33,144 bases of DNA from Pseudomonadales bacterium (GCA_007130155.1 SLTB01000105.1:1-33144); one strand, 5' to 3'. Counted from the stretch's first letter, positions 19,511 to 29,885 are shown. Numbers and translations are program-made. Notes: generated from the sequence alone by a model not told the origin.

Positions 19511-19964
19511 GGGATTGGCCAAGGTCATCTGAACCAAGAGCGGGTGTCTGTTTGCCAGCGAGGACAGATCGCGTCTCAGCTTTGTCGGCCACGGGATGCC
19601 GGCCACGCCTGTAGCGGACCATCAACGTACTTGGCGCTGTCGCGGAGAGCACGGTCGAGCTCCGCGCCCGCCGTTATACATCGCCCGCACAGTGGGCTCC
19701 CACAGGAGCCACGCCAGCAGATGGCCCTGCGCGCGATCGAAGGTTGTGGGAGCCCGCTGTGCGGGCGATTGAAGTCGCCAGAAGCCCTGTAAATTCCATG
19801 AATGGGAGCTTGCTCCGGAATAGCCGCCCCGGGCGGTTCGCGCGCTGTCCTGCGGGGGGCAGGTCGGCCGCCGGAGCGCGCTGCTTTAGGCCCACAGAGC
19901 CTCTCGCCGAATCAACGGCTCACCATGGGTTCCATGAGCGTCCCGACTGTTGGCGCTGCCCTGG
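19511..19964. repeat. Intergenic region with an inverted pair of REP elements
   Basis: Two REP units face each other: 19680-19705 (inverted) and 19744-19770 (direct, TTGTGGGAGCCCGCTGTGCG onward). Their arms match over about 25 nt with one or two differences, and would make a stem-loop with a 38-nt spacer. This is a BIME-like unit between the 3' ends of two convergent genes (DUF3293 and acs). Nothing else is recognised in the 454 bp. Confidence 0.8.
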
Positions 19965-21917
<1,953 letters not shown>

Positions 21918-21960
21918 GGTGCTCCCCTTGATCACTGCCTTCGGACTTGATGCGGTTCGG

Positions 21961-23601
21961 CTAACGCCGGCGCTCGCGGTACAGCACGACCAGCGCGCGG
22001 GTCGTCGGGTCCACGCTGTGAGCGCCACCCTGGGCATCCGTCAGCGCACCGTGGATGGTGGTGCCCAGCACCTTGCCGAGTTCCACGCCCCATTGGTCGA
22101 ACGAGTTGATGCCCCAGATCATACCCTGCACGAAGACCTTGTGTTCATGCAGGGCAATGAGGGCGCCGAGGCTCGCCGGGCCGAGGTCGTCGAGCAGGAC
22201 GGTGGTGCTCGGGTGGTTGCCGGGCATGGCGCGATGGGGCGCGGCAGTGCGGGCTTCCTCAGCCGACATTCCCTTTGCTTCGAGCTCGGCCTGAACTTCG
22301 GCCTTGCTGCGGCCCCTGGCGAAGACTTCCGCCTGGGCGAAGCAGTGGGCGGCGAGCCAGTCGTGATGGTGGTCGAAGTCGTGATCGGCGGCCATGGACA
22401 GGATGAACTGGGCGGAGAAGGGTGCGGTGCCCTGGTGCAGCAGCTGGTGGTAGGCGTGCTGGCCGTTGGTGCCGACATTGCCCCAGAGGATGGTGCCGGT
22501 GCGGGTGGTCACCGGGCTTCCGTCGCTGCGGACGGACTTGCCGTTACTCTCCATTTCCAGCTGCTGCAGATAGTCGGGCAGCAGATCGAGGGCTGTGGCG
22601 TAGGGCAGGACGGCGTGGGACTCGGTGCCGAGGAAGTTCTGGTTCCAGAGCTCGGCCAGGGCCAGCAGCACCGGGGCGTTAGCGGTGAGCGGGGCGTCGC
22701 GGAAGTGCTCGTCCATGGCCCGGGCACCGGCCAGCAAGCGCTCGAACACCTCGTAGCCGTGGCCCAGCGCAATGGGCAGGCCGATGGTGGAGGTAACCGA
22801 GTAGCGTCCGCCCACCCAGTCCCACAGCGGCAGCAGGTTCTCTTCCGGCAGCCCGAACTCAGCAGCGGCAGCGATGTTGGTGGAGATGGCCACGAAGTGT
22901 TTCCGAAGCTCCTCAGGCGTGACGCCGCGTTCGAGCAGCCAGCTGCGAACGGTGAGGGCGTTGGTGCGGGTCTCCAGGGTGCCGAAGGACTTCGAGGCGA
23001 TGATGAACAGGGTCCGGGTGGGATCCAGGGTTGGCAGCAGGCGGGCGGCCTCGGTGCCGTCGATGTTAGCCAGGAAGTGGACCTTCGGACCGTCGCTGTC
23101 GCCGAGGGCATCGCAGACCATGGCTGGACCTAAGAAGGAGCCGCCGATACCGATATTGACCACATCGCCGATGGTCCTGCCGGTACTGCCGCGCCAGACT
23201 CCGCTGCGGACGGATGCTGTGAGCGTACGCAGGCGGCCAAGGGCTTCGTGGACGGCCGCGACCGCATCTGCGCCATCGACGTCGATGGACGCTTGTGCGG
23301 GAGCGCGCAGGGCAGTGTGGAGGACGGCGCGGCCTTCGGTGGGATTGAAAGTGTTGGCTTCGAACAGTTGCCTGCGGGCGGCGTCGATGCCTGCATCTTT
23401 GGCCAGGGCCACCAGATGGCTGCGGATGCCGTCATCCCAGCGCTGGCGGGAAAGGTCCAGGCGCATTCGAGGTGCGTCGATGCGGAAGCGTTGGAAACGA
23501 TCCGGATCTGCATCCAGCAGGTCGGCCAGGTGGGGCAAGTCACGGGCCCCTTCGGCCAGTGCCTGCCAGGCCGGCAGGCTGGTGGGGTCGAGGCTGCTCA
23601 T
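21961..23601 (-). CDS. pgi: Glucose-6-phosphate isomerase
   Basis: Pgi interconverts glucose-6-phosphate and fructose-6-phosphate. The 546 residues fit the family (549 in E. coli). Motifs are [68 protein letters not shown] (H389) and [10 protein letters not shown] near the C-terminus. In the stretch read W-G-E-P-G-T-N-G in E. coli and animals, where the Glu is the catalytic base, this protein has WGNVGTNG (N375). Variants without Glu here may be common in proteobacteria. The start overlaps the panC stop in ATGA. Confidence 0.95.
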   Translation of the reverse strand: MSSLDPTSLPAWQALAEGARDLPHLADLLDADPDRFQRFRIDAPRMRLDLSRQRWDDGIRSHLVALAKDAGIDAARRQLFEANTFNPTEGRAVLHTALRAPAQASIDVDGADAVAAVHEALGRLRTLTASVRSGVWRGSTGRTIGDVVNIGIGGSFLGPAMVCDALGDSDGPKVHFLANIDGTEAARLLPTLDPTRTLFIIASKSFGTLETRTNALTVRSWLLERGVTPEELRKHFVAISTNIAAAAEFGLPEENLLPLWDWVGGRYSVTSTIGLPIALGHGYEVFERLLAGARAMDEHFRDAPLTANAPVLLALAELWNQNFLGTESHAVLPYATALDLLPDYLQQLEMESNGKSVRSDGSPVTTRTGTILWGNVGTNGQHAYHQLLHQGTAPFSAQFILSMAADHDFDHHHDWLAAHCFAQAEVFARGRSKAEVQAELEAKGMSAEEARTAAPHRAMPGNHPSTTVLLDDLGPASLGALIALHEHKVFVQGMIWGINSFDQWGVELGKVLGTTIHGALTDAQGGAHSVDPTTRALVVLYRERRR

Positions 23602-24449
23602 GGCCGGTCGACCAGCAGATTGTCGATGAGGCGGGTCCGGCCCATCCATGCGGCGGCCAGGATGACCAGTTCGCGGTCTTCGATCAGCGGCTCCTTCAGC
23701 GTATGGCGGTGGCGGATTTCGAAGTAATCAGGTCGAAATCCGGAAGCTTCGAGGTTTGTGAGTGCTTGCTTCCTGACGGCGCTCGGATCTGTCCCACCTT
23801 GTTGGATCTGCTGGGCGGCCTGATTCAGGATCCGGTACAGGGCCGGCGCCTTGGCGCGCTCGTCTGAGCTCAGATAGTGGTTGCGCGAGGACAGGGCAAG
23901 GCCGTCCTCGGCGCGCGCTGTCGGCACGTCGAGGATGGTCACCGGCATGGACAGATCGCGGACCATGCGGCGGATCAGGGTGAGCTGCTGGAAATCCTTG
24001 CGGCCGAAGACCGCCAGATCCGGCTGTACGATCTGGAACAGCTTAGTGACTACGGTGGCTACGCCATCAAAGTGACCTGGACGGCTGGCGCCGCAGAGGA
24101 TGTCTCCGAGGCCGGGGACGCTGACCCGGGTCTGTAAGGTCATGCCGTCGGGATAAACCTCGGCGACTTCCGGGGCGAACAGCAGGTCGACGCCGTGGTC
24201 AGTGAGGCCCTGCTGGTCGGCATCCAGCGTGCGCGGATAGGCGTCGAGATCTTCATTGGGGCCGAACTGCAGCGGGTTGACGAAGATGCTGGCGACGACG
24301 AATTCAGCGGCTTCCCGCGCCGCGTCGGCGAGGGCGAGGTGCCCGGCATGCAGATTGCCCATGGTGGGCAGGAAGCCGATGCGCTGGCCCTTGCTGCGAG
24401 CGGCCTGCACCTGCTCGCGGACTTCGGCGATGGTGGTGACGGTGATCAT
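23598..24449 (-). CDS. panC: Pantoate-beta-alanine ligase (pantothenate synthetase)
   Basis: PanC joins pantoate and beta-alanine with ATP to give pantothenate, the vitamin B5 step of CoA synthesis. The 283 residues match the family. The HIGH-like motif is [10 protein letters not shown] (31-40). [39 protein letters not shown] and the KMSKS-like [10 protein letters not shown] are all present. A 242-bp gap with REP elements separates it from panB upstream; it overlaps pgi downstream by 4 nt. panD is not present in this cluster. Confidence 0.96.
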   Translation of the reverse strand: MITVTTIAEVREQVQAARSKGQRIGFLPTMGNLHAGHLALADAAREAAEFVVASIFVNPLQFGPNEDLDAYPRTLDADQQGLTDHGVDLLFAPEVAEVYPDGMTLQTRVSVPGLGDILCGASRPGHFDGVATVVTKLFQIVQPDLAVFGRKDFQQLTLIRRMVRDLSMPVTILDVPTARAEDGLALSSRNHYLSSDERAKAPALYRILNQAAQQIQQGGTDPSAVRKQALTNLEASGFRPDYFEIRHRHTLKEPLIEDRELVILAAAWMGRTRLIDNLLVDRP

Positions 24450-24505
24450 CGGGGCAGGTCTCTGGGTCGATGCTGGATAGTTGCTGGCATCGATGTCGCA
24501 AGGGT

Positions 24506-24645
24506 CCCGTGGGAGCGGACTTGTCCGCGAATTCTTCGCAAGTTAGTGATTTTCGATCGGGCGCTCGCGGACGAGTCCGCTCCCACGGAGTGGTGCACGC
24601 GTGCTGCGAGAGCTCTCTGGTGGGAGGCCGCATTGCGGGCGATTG
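24506..24645. repeat. Three REP-type elements between panB and panC
   Basis: A direct unit at 24506-24531 (CCGTGGGAGCGGACTTGTCC, then GCGAA) faces an inverted unit at 24565-24587 (CGGACGAGTCCGCTCCCACG). The pair can fold into a long stem. A diverged third unit lies at 24619-24645 (GGTGGGAGGCCGCATTGCGG, then GCGATTG). The repeats split the panB-panC operon, which is usually tightly spaced, and could attenuate or stabilise its mRNA. Confidence 0.8.
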
Positions 24646-24691
24646 GGCGCTCTGGGACGTGTTCGGGCTCCTGGCATTCGATGTTCATCGT

Positions 24692-25513
24692 TCAGAAAAA
24701 GCAGTGTTCGTCGGCGGGGAAGGCGCCGGACTTGACGGCTTCGCGGTAGGCGACGAAGGCGCCACGGACTCCTTCACTGCTTTCCGGCAGGAAGTTTTTG
24801 ACGAACTTCGGCAGCTTGATGGACGGCGGCGTGATGCCAAGCATGTCGTGCATCACCATGATCTGGCCGTCTACTTCGCGACCGGCGCCGATACCGATGA
24901 CCGGAATGGTCAGCGCCTGGGTGATCGCCCCGGCGAGATCCACGGGGACGCACTCGAGCAGGAGGATGCTGGCGCCGGCGTCCTCGAGCATTCTGGCCTC
25001 GTCGATCATGGCCTGGGCCTTGGCAGGATCGCGTCCCTGTACCCGGTAGCCGCCTAAACGGTTGATGGACTGGGGCGTGAGGCCCATGTGGGCGCAGACC
25101 GGGATACCCCGCTCGGCGAGTTGGGTGGTGGTGCTGGTGAGCCAGGCGCCGCCTTCGAGCTTGACCATGTGGGCGCCGGCGCGCATGAGGGCGGCAGAGC
25201 TTTCGAGTGCCTGCTGTTCGTGGGCGTAACTCATGAACGGCAGGTCGGCCATGATGAAGGCGCCCTGGTTGCCTCGTCTGACGCACTCCATGTGGTAGAC
25301 GATGTTGTCCAGGGTCACCGGCAGGGTGCTGTCGTGGCCCTGCAGGACCATGCCCAGGGAATCCCCCACCAGCAGTACTTCGACGCCAGCGCCCGAGATC
25401 ATCTCGGAAAAACAGGCGTCGTAGGCGGTGAGGCTGGCGAACTTCTCGCCGCGTTCCTTCATTTTTGTAAGCGTCGTGAGGTTGGTGCGCTTCACCGCCG
25501 TCTGACTGCTCAT
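24692..25513 (-). CDS. panB: 3-methyl-2-oxobutanoate hydroxymethyltransferase
   Basis: PanB adds a hydroxymethyl group from methylene-tetrahydrofolate to ketoisovalerate, giving ketopantoate. The 273 residues (264 in E. coli) contain the metal ligands D51 (VGDSLGM) and D90 (MADLPFMSY), the KLEGG loop near 118-122, and the catalytic E187 in [16 protein letters not shown] follows. The gene lies 13 nt after the deoxynucleoside kinase on the same strand, so the two are cotranscribed. Confidence 0.97.
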   Translation of the reverse strand: MSSQTAVKRTNLTTLTKMKERGEKFASLTAYDACFSEMISGAGVEVLLVGDSLGMVLQGHDSTLPVTLDNIVYHMECVRRGNQGAFIMADLPFMSYAHEQQALESSAALMRAGAHMVKLEGGAWLTSTTTQLAERGIPVCAHMGLTPQSINRLGGYRVQGRDPAKAQAMIDEARMLEDAGASILLLECVPVDLAGAITQALTIPVIGIGAGREVDGQIMVMHDMLGITPPSIKLPKFVKNFLPESSEGVRGAFVAYREAVKSGAFPADEHCFF

Positions 25514-25526
25514 GCCCTCTCCCGGC

Positions 25527-26186
25527 TCAGATCAGGGTTGGATGGGGATTGAAGTAGCTGCGCGACCCGCCTGCGTTGCGGATCACGTCGACGATGCGAT
25601 CATACTGGGACTGGTCATCCACCAGGTCAATTTCGGCGGCGTTGACGATCAGCAGCGGGCCGGCGTCATAGTAGTGGAAGTACTGGGCGTAGGCCTCCAC
25701 CAGACGTTCAAGATAGCTGCGGTCGATGTGCTGTTCGGCGGCGATGCCGCGGCGCTGGATGCGGCGGGTGAGCACCGGCGGCGGCGCCTGCAGGTAGACC
25801 ACGAGGTCGGGTACCGGCGCGGCGATGGTGAGGTGTTCGTAGACTTGGCGGTAGAGATTGAGCTCGTCGGGATCTAGGTTCAGTTCGGCGAAGAGCTGAT
25901 CCTTGTTGATGAGGAAATCGGCCACGCGGCCGGCGCCGAACAGGTCCTCCTGGCGCAGGGCGCGCAGTTGCTCGGCGCGCTGGAGCAGGAAGAACAGCTG
26001 GGTGGGCAGGGCGTGGCGGCGCTCCTCTTCGTAGAAGCGGGTGAGGAAGGGGTTGTCCTCCGGCGCCTCGAACAGGGTGGCGTAGCCAAAGGTTTCGGCC
26101 AGACGCTTTGCCAGGGAGGTCTTGCCAACGCCGATCGGGCCTTCGACCACGATGAAGCGCGGGGGTGTGGTCTCAGGGGGGTTCAT
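25527..26186 (-). CDS. Deoxynucleoside kinase family protein
   Basis: The 219 residues belong to the deoxyadenosine/deoxyguanosine kinase family, which phosphorylates deoxynucleosides with ATP. The P-loop is [10 protein letters not shown] (15-24). The substrate motif [15 protein letters not shown], the DRS motif ([16 protein letters not shown]) and the lid arginines (TRRIQRRG) are visible. In many gammaproteobacteria this gene sits directly after folK in the pcnB-folK-panBC cluster. Here it follows pcnB by 142 bp with no folK between. The exact substrate cannot be told from sequence. Confidence 0.9.
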   Translation of the reverse strand: MNPPETTPPRFIVVEGPIGVGKTSLAKRLAETFGYATLFEAPEDNPFLTRFYEEERRHALPTQLFFLLQRAEQLRALRQEDLFGAGRVADFLINKDQLFAELNLDPDELNLYRQVYEHLTIAAPVPDLVVYLQAPPPVLTRRIQRRGIAAEQHIDRSYLERLVEAYAQYFHYYDAGPLLIVNAAEIDLVDDQSQYDRIVDVIRNAGGSRSYFNPHPTLI

Positions 26187-26328
26187 TCCGGCGAGGCAGT
26201 TCCTTCAGGCTGATATCCGCATTGAAGCACAGGAGTGGGCATTACAGCAGGCTTGTGTGATGACGGCTCTGGGTGGGTCTTGGCCTCGACGAGGACGGCA
26301 CGCTTCATCCTCAGGGCCCGTCAGCCCG

Positions 26329-27741
26329 TCAGGAACCGGCGGGCTTACGGCGCCGGCGCCGGCGCTTCGGAGCTGCATCCTGGCCGCGACCTGCACCAGG
26401 ACGCAGATTGTCGAGCATGGTGCGTTGGGCGTCTGCGTCGGCGTCCTGGAAGCGGGTCCACCAGTCGCCCATGCCGTGGGTGGCATGGCCGGCACGTTCG
26501 CGGACCACAAGAAAGTCGTAGGCGGCACGGAAGCGCGGATGGCTGATCACCCTTTCGATCTGGCGTGGGTTGGGAGACTCCAGACGTGGCTGCAGTTCCC
26601 AGGTTTCGCGCATGAAGGTGGCGAAGCGCTTGGGCACGGAGGTATGGGCCTGCTGGCGGGCGATGGCTTCGCCACCGGCCAGGTACAAAGCGTCACGCGG
26701 CGTTTCGCCTTCGGCCTGCAGGCGCTCCCGGTGCGCCTCCACGGCCGGCCAGAGCAGCGCTGCGTAGAGGAAGCCGGGGGTGACGGGCTGGTCAGCGGCT
26801 ATGCGCCGGTCGGTGTTGGCCAGAGCGGTGTCGATGACCTTGATCTGTTCCGGGTCGGCTTCGATCTTGCTTGCAGATTCCGGGAACAGGAGATCAAAGA
26901 TCTCGTACTCCCAAAGCAGTTCGAAGGTCTCCACGCCCTTGCCGTGAAGCAGCAGCTTGACCACTTCATCGAAGAGGCGGGCAGGCGGCACATCGAGCAG
27001 CAGTTCGGCCGTGTCGTCGATGGCGTCGGAGGTGGCCGCCTCGATGTCGAAGTCGAGTTTGGCTGCGAAACGCAGGGCCCGCAGGATGCGCACCGGGTCT
27101 TCACGGTAGCGCTGCACCGGATCACCGATCAAGCGGACGAGTTTGGCTTTGATGTCCTCGATACCGCCGGCAAAGTCGTAGACACAGAAATCAGCGGGTG
27201 TGTAGTAGAGCGCGTTGATGGTGAAGTCGCGCCGGGCAGCGTCGTCTTCTACCGTGCCGTAGACGTTGTCACGCAGGATCATGCCGCTGCCGGATAATGC
27301 GGCGGCAGGTTCGTTGTCGGAGGTGGAGCGCCGCCGGCTGGGTAAATCCTCGCGCTCGATGGAGGGAGCGCCCTCATCGGCGGCCGAGCCGCGAAACGTG
27401 GCCACCTCGATGATCTCGCGGCCGAAACGGACATGGGCCAGGCGAAAGCGTCTGCCGATCAGCCGGGCATTGCGGAAGAGGTCGCGGACCTCTTCCGGGC
27501 TGGCGTCGGTGGCGATATCGAAGTCCTTCGGCTCGAGGCCCACCAGCAGATCGCGGATGCCTCCACCTACCAGAAAGGCCTGATGCCCGGCGTTGATCAG
27601 GCGATACAGCACCTTTATGGCGTTGTCGCTGATCTGGCTTCGGGAGATGGGGTGCTGGTCCCTTGGAATGATGCGTGCACGGGTACTCTGGAGCACCGGG
27701 GGGCGCAGGGCAGGGGAGTCGCTGGTGGGTGCTGAAGTCAA
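26329..27741 (-). CDS. pcnB: Poly(A) polymerase I
   Basis: PcnB adds poly(A) tails to RNA 3' ends, marking them for decay. With a TTG start at 27741 the protein has 470 residues (465 in E. coli). The nucleotidyltransferase motif is FLVGGGIRDLLVGLEPKDFDIATDA, with D73 and D75. RLIGRRFRLAHVRFGREIIEVATFRG, the ARRDFTINALYY motif and VRLIGDPVQRYREDPVRILRALRFAAKL follow, cut here only by normal spacing. The tail is Arg/Lys-rich (KRRRRRRKP). GAGG lies 6 nt before the TTG; GTG 27696 is a weaker alternative. The ATG of the longest frame (27924) would place a Pro/Arg-rich shadow before the protein and overlap the preceding terminator zone. Confidence 0.93.
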   Translation of the reverse strand: MTSAPTSDSPALRPPVLQSTRARIIPRDQHPISRSQISDNAIKVLYRLINAGHQAFLVGGGIRDLLVGLEPKDFDIATDASPEEVRDLFRNARLIGRRFRLAHVRFGREIIEVATFRGSAADEGAPSIEREDLPSRRRSTSDNEPAAALSGSGMILRDNVYGTVEDDAARRDFTINALYYTPADFCVYDFAGGIEDIKAKLVRLIGDPVQRYREDPVRILRALRFAAKLDFDIEAATSDAIDDTAELLLDVPPARLFDEVVKLLLHGKGVETFELLWEYEIFDLLFPESASKIEADPEQIKVIDTALANTDRRIAADQPVTPGFLYAALLWPAVEAHRERLQAEGETPRDALYLAGGEAIARQQAHTSVPKRFATFMRETWELQPRLESPNPRQIERVISHPRFRAAYDFLVVRERAGHATHGMGDWWTRFQDADADAQRTMLDNLRPGAGRGQDAAPKRRRRRRKPAGS

Positions 27742-27773
27742 TGTCGGCCTCAGGAGGGATTGACAAGCCGCGC

Positions 27774-27782
27774 ATGATAACA
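27774..27782 (-). promoter_or_regulatory. Candidate extended -10 promoter of pcnB
   Basis: On the minus strand the sequence reads TG-T-TATCAT, an extended -10 box, about 33 nt before the TTG start of pcnB and downstream of the terminator at 27922-27956. No clear -35 is seen. It would give pcnB its own transcript of short leader. Confidence 0.4.
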
Positions 27783-27921
27783 GACGCGGTTCCGAGCGGG
27801 GATGTTCAGGGAGGTCGGGCTCCCCGCGAGGGCTTCGCCACCTGCTTGGCCCTCCCTCTGGGCGAGCCGCAGGCGGTTGGGCGCACAGAGACTGGTCTGG
27901 GGCGGCTGGCCGTTTGGCAGG

Positions 27922-27956
27922 CAAGAAAAAGGGAAAGACCGAGGTCTTTCCCTTTT
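27922..27956 (-). terminator. Intrinsic terminator of the CrcZ-like RNA (bidirectional)
   Basis: AAAAGGGAAAGACC and GGTCTTTCCCTTTT form a 14-bp stem (27927-27940 with 27943-27956) around a very small TC loop. On the minus strand it runs into five Ts. It lies between the sigma-54 promoter at 28275 and pcnB, with no protein gene before it, so it ends a non-coding transcript. Confidence 0.9.
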
Positions 27957-28264
27957 AGGGTTTCGAGGTCCCTGGCCGGATGCTGCGTCCGTTCGACGCC
28001 GGTTACCGGCCGGTGGTCTCGGCTGCGGGTGGCGCCCGCCTGTTCTTATTGGCGGATCATCCGCCTTTTTGCCCGTACTGCGTCAGTCGTTTCGGCGATC
28101 GTACTGCTCTCTCGACCTTGGACGGCCTGCCGGCTGAGCCGGTCTGGTTGGGCTGTCCGAGTGCCCCACCTTCTGGTGACAGCTCGCCGATCCTCGCTGA
28201 CGTCCCTCCCCCCGTTTGTCCTGGTTATCTGAAAGCTGTTTCAACAAAAGTGATAGCTTCGATA
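27923..28264 (-). ncRNA. crcZ: CrcZ-like small RNA between cbrB and pcnB
   Basis: The predicted RNA is about 340 nt, from a sigma-54 start near 28264 to the terminator. In Pseudomonas, CbrB and sigma-54 drive CrcZ from exactly this place, and CrcZ (about 350-410 nt) sequesters Hfq/Crc to relieve catabolite repression. Hairpins seen in this strand include 28231-28260, 28152-28183, 28130-28142, 28051-28065, 28025-28039, 27998-28010 and 27985-27999. One AAnAAnAA motif (AAUAAGAA) sits in the linker between two hairpins. Only one clear motif is found, whereas Pseudomonas CrcZ has several, so the target may differ. No conserved reading frame occupies the interval. Identity rests on position, promoter, operator, size and terminator; sequence similarity was not tested. 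Confidence 0.72.
28041..28050 (-). other. CA motif (AAnAAnAA) in the CrcZ-like RNA
   Basis: The RNA strand reads AAUAAGAACA, a match to AAnAAnAA and to three A-R-N triplets of the Hfq distal face. It lies exactly between the stems GGCGGAUGAUCCGCC (28051-28065) and GCGGGCGCCACCCGC (28025-28039), so it should be single-stranded. Confidence 0.55.
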
Positions 28265-28274
28265 TATTTCAAGG

Positions 28275-28290
28275 AGCGACTTTCGTGCCA
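28275..28290 (-). promoter_or_regulatory. Sigma-54 promoter of the CrcZ-like RNA
   Basis: The minus strand reads TGGCACGAAAGTCGCT. Against the consensus TGGCACG-N4-TTGCW this differs at one position (C for the second T of TTGC). GG and GC elements are correctly spaced, predicting a start near 28264. It lies about 170 bp after the stop of the sigma-54 activator gene on the same strand, in an AT-rich interval (28230-28445) unlike its surroundings. Confidence 0.82.
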
Positions 28291-28400
28291 TGTTTTGATA
28301 TTTGTTACAAAATAATTTAAAAACAAAGACTTGAGATGATTTTGTGAGAAAGTGTTGGAAAAAGAATGTGGGGAGTGTTACGCAATCAGATGTTTCTCGG

Positions 28401-28426
28401 TTGTTACTTGGGAGCAAGGGTAACAA
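28401..28426 (-). promoter_or_regulatory. Palindromic activator site upstream of the sigma-54 promoter
   Basis: TTGTTAC (28401-28407), 12 nt, then GTAACAA (28420-28426) form a perfect 7-bp-arm palindrome centred about 149 bp before the predicted start. That is a normal distance for an enhancer-binding protein. Extra TGTTAC half-sites lie at 28376-28381 and 28303-28308. As I recall it, the CbrB site in P. putida is a TGTTAC/GTAACA palindrome with 14-nt spacing. An imperfect IHF-like AATCAG-N4-TTC at 28384-28396 adjoins it. Confidence 0.75.
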
Positions 28427-28460
28427 GTGTGTAATTGGGTAGCACCAAGCGCTGAGGCGA

Positions 28461-29885
28461 TCAGGTTCCAGGCTGATGGCGGCGCGGTCCGCGGCTTCCG
28501 GTACGGCGGCGGGGGATGCCCAGGCGCTGACGCCTTTCCCACAGGCTCTTGCGGCTGATCCCCAGGCGCTGGGCGATCTCCGTCTCGGTCATCTCATCCT
28601 GGTGCTCGAGCACGAAGCGAATGAAGTAGTCCTCCAGGGATTCGGAGTTGTCCGACTCCTCCAGCCCCGGGCCCGAGGCGGGCCCAGGCTGTGTGGGGGG
28701 GGGTGGCTCCGCCTCGGGCTGGAGTGGCCGTTCCAGGCCGGGGCCTATGGCCAGCAGATCGATGGTGATCTCCGAACCATCGGAAAGGATCACGGCCCGC
28801 TCGATGGCGTTCTCCAATTCGCGGACGTTGCCAGGCCAGTGATACGCCTGCATGGCTTCCAAGGCGGTGGGCGCGAAGGTCAGATTGGTCTTGTGCAGGC
28901 GCTGGCTGGCGCGTTCCAGCAGCCGGTTCGCCAGCTCGATGATGTCATCACCCCGGTCCCGCAGCGGTGGCAGGCTGAGGGTGACCACGTTGAGGCGGTA
29001 GAAGAGGTCCTCACGGAACTCGCTGCGTCGGACCAGGGCCTGCAGGTCGCGATGGGTGGCCGCAATGAGGCGGACGTTCACCTTTCGTGTTTCGATGGCG
29101 CCGAGTCGCCGAATCTCGCCCTCCTGCAATACCCGCAGCAGCCTGGCCTGAGCTTCCATGGGCAGCTCGCCGATCTCGTCTAAGAAAAGGGTGCCGCCGT
29201 CGGCCGCTTCGACGAGACCGCGGCGGGTGGTCTGGGCACCGGTGAACGCCCCCTTCTCGTGGCCGAACAGCTCCGATTCGATGAGGCTCTCGGGAATGGC
29301 TGCGCAATTCAGCGAGATCATGGGGGCGTCGCTGCGACGGCTCTGGTCGTGCAGGGCACGGGCCACGAGCTCCTTGCCGGTGCCGGATTCACCCAGGATC
29401 AGCACGGTGGATTCAGTGGGGGCGACTTTGCCGATACGGCCGAACAGGACATGCATGGCCGTTGAGCTGCCGATCATGCCACCCACAGGATATTCCCTGG
29501 ACAGGTCGGACTTCAGTACTGCGTTCTGGCGCGCGATGCGCTGGGTTTTCTGTACCCGCTGCAGCGTCAGCAGCAGTTCGTCGTGATCGAAGGGGCGGGG
29601 GATGAATTCGGCGGCACCGAGTTTCATGGCGTCCACAGCGGCGCGCAGGCTGGCGTGATGGGCCATGATCACCACCGGCACATCGCCGGCCAGCGGCACG
29701 AGATCGGTCCCGAGGCCTGCGGGCATGCGGAGATCGGCAAGGATCAAGGCGAAGGATTCGAGATCGTGGACGCGGGCCTCTTTGATGCTGCCCGCCTCGG
29801 TGACCGCGTGGCCATACTCCTCCAGCAGCCGCTTCAAGGCTGCACGCGAGGGGGAACTTGGTTCGACGATCAAGACCTGACTCAT
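28461..29885 (-). CDS. cbrB: CbrB-like sigma-54-dependent response regulator with degenerate receiver
   Basis: The 474 residues comprise a receiver (1-~115), an AAA+ sigma-54 activation domain (~135-375) and a Fis-type helix-turn-helix (~430-460). Walker A is GESGTGKE (165-172), the sigma-54 contact loop is GAFTGA (212-217) and Walker B is FLDEIG (234-239). The C-terminal block [15 protein letters not shown], with [20 protein letters not shown], is characteristic of CbrB, and gluQ upstream with pcnB downstream matches the cbrB locus. In the receiver the phospho-acceptor D51 is kept. The acidic-pocket partner is E8-P9 instead of E-D, the switch Thr/Ser is A75, and the conserved Lys is R97. No cbrA kinase gene lies between it and gluQ. 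It probably activates the adjacent small-RNA promoter. Confidence 0.88.
   Translation of the reverse strand: MSQVLIVEPSSPSRAALKRLLEEYGHAVTEAGSIKEARVHDLESFALILADLRMPAGLGTDLVPLAGDVPVVIMAHHASLRAAVDAMKLGAAEFIPRPFDHDELLLTLQRVQKTQRIARQNAVLKSDLSREYPVGGMIGSSTAMHVLFGRIGKVAPTESTVLILGESGTGKELVARALHDQSRRSDAPMISLNCAAIPESLIESELFGHEKGAFTGAQTTRRGLVEAADGGTLFLDEIGELPMEAQARLLRVLQEGEIRRLGAIETRKVNVRLIAATHRDLQALVRRSEFREDLFYRLNVVTLSLPPLRDRGDDIIELANRLLERASQRLHKTNLTFAPTALEAMQAYHWPGNVRELENAIERAVILSDGSEITIDLLAIGPGLERPLQPEAEPPPPTQPGPASGPGLEESDNSESLEDYFIRFVLEHQDEMTETEIAQRLGISRKSLWERRQRLGIPRRRTGSRGPRRHQPGT

Noticed and set aside
26187-26328. Degraded folK remnant between pcnB and the deoxynucleoside kinase
   Set aside because: 142 bp is too short for folK (about 480 bp), and no frame shows the HPPK motifs.
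27760-27765. TTGACA as a plus-strand -35 box
   Set aside because: No -10 element lies 16-18 nt downstream and no plus-strand gene follows.
27742-27924. N-terminal extension of PcnB to an ATG at 27924
   Set aside because: The added 61 residues are Pro/Arg/Ser-rich without homology, and the family length and ribosome binding site favour the TTG at 27741.
28051-28070. Plus-strand intrinsic terminator (GGCGG-ATCAT-CCGCC then TTTTT)
   Set aside because: No plus-strand gene or promoter precedes it, and the stem is explained as one of the hairpins of the minus-strand RNA; read on that strand it follows a run of As.
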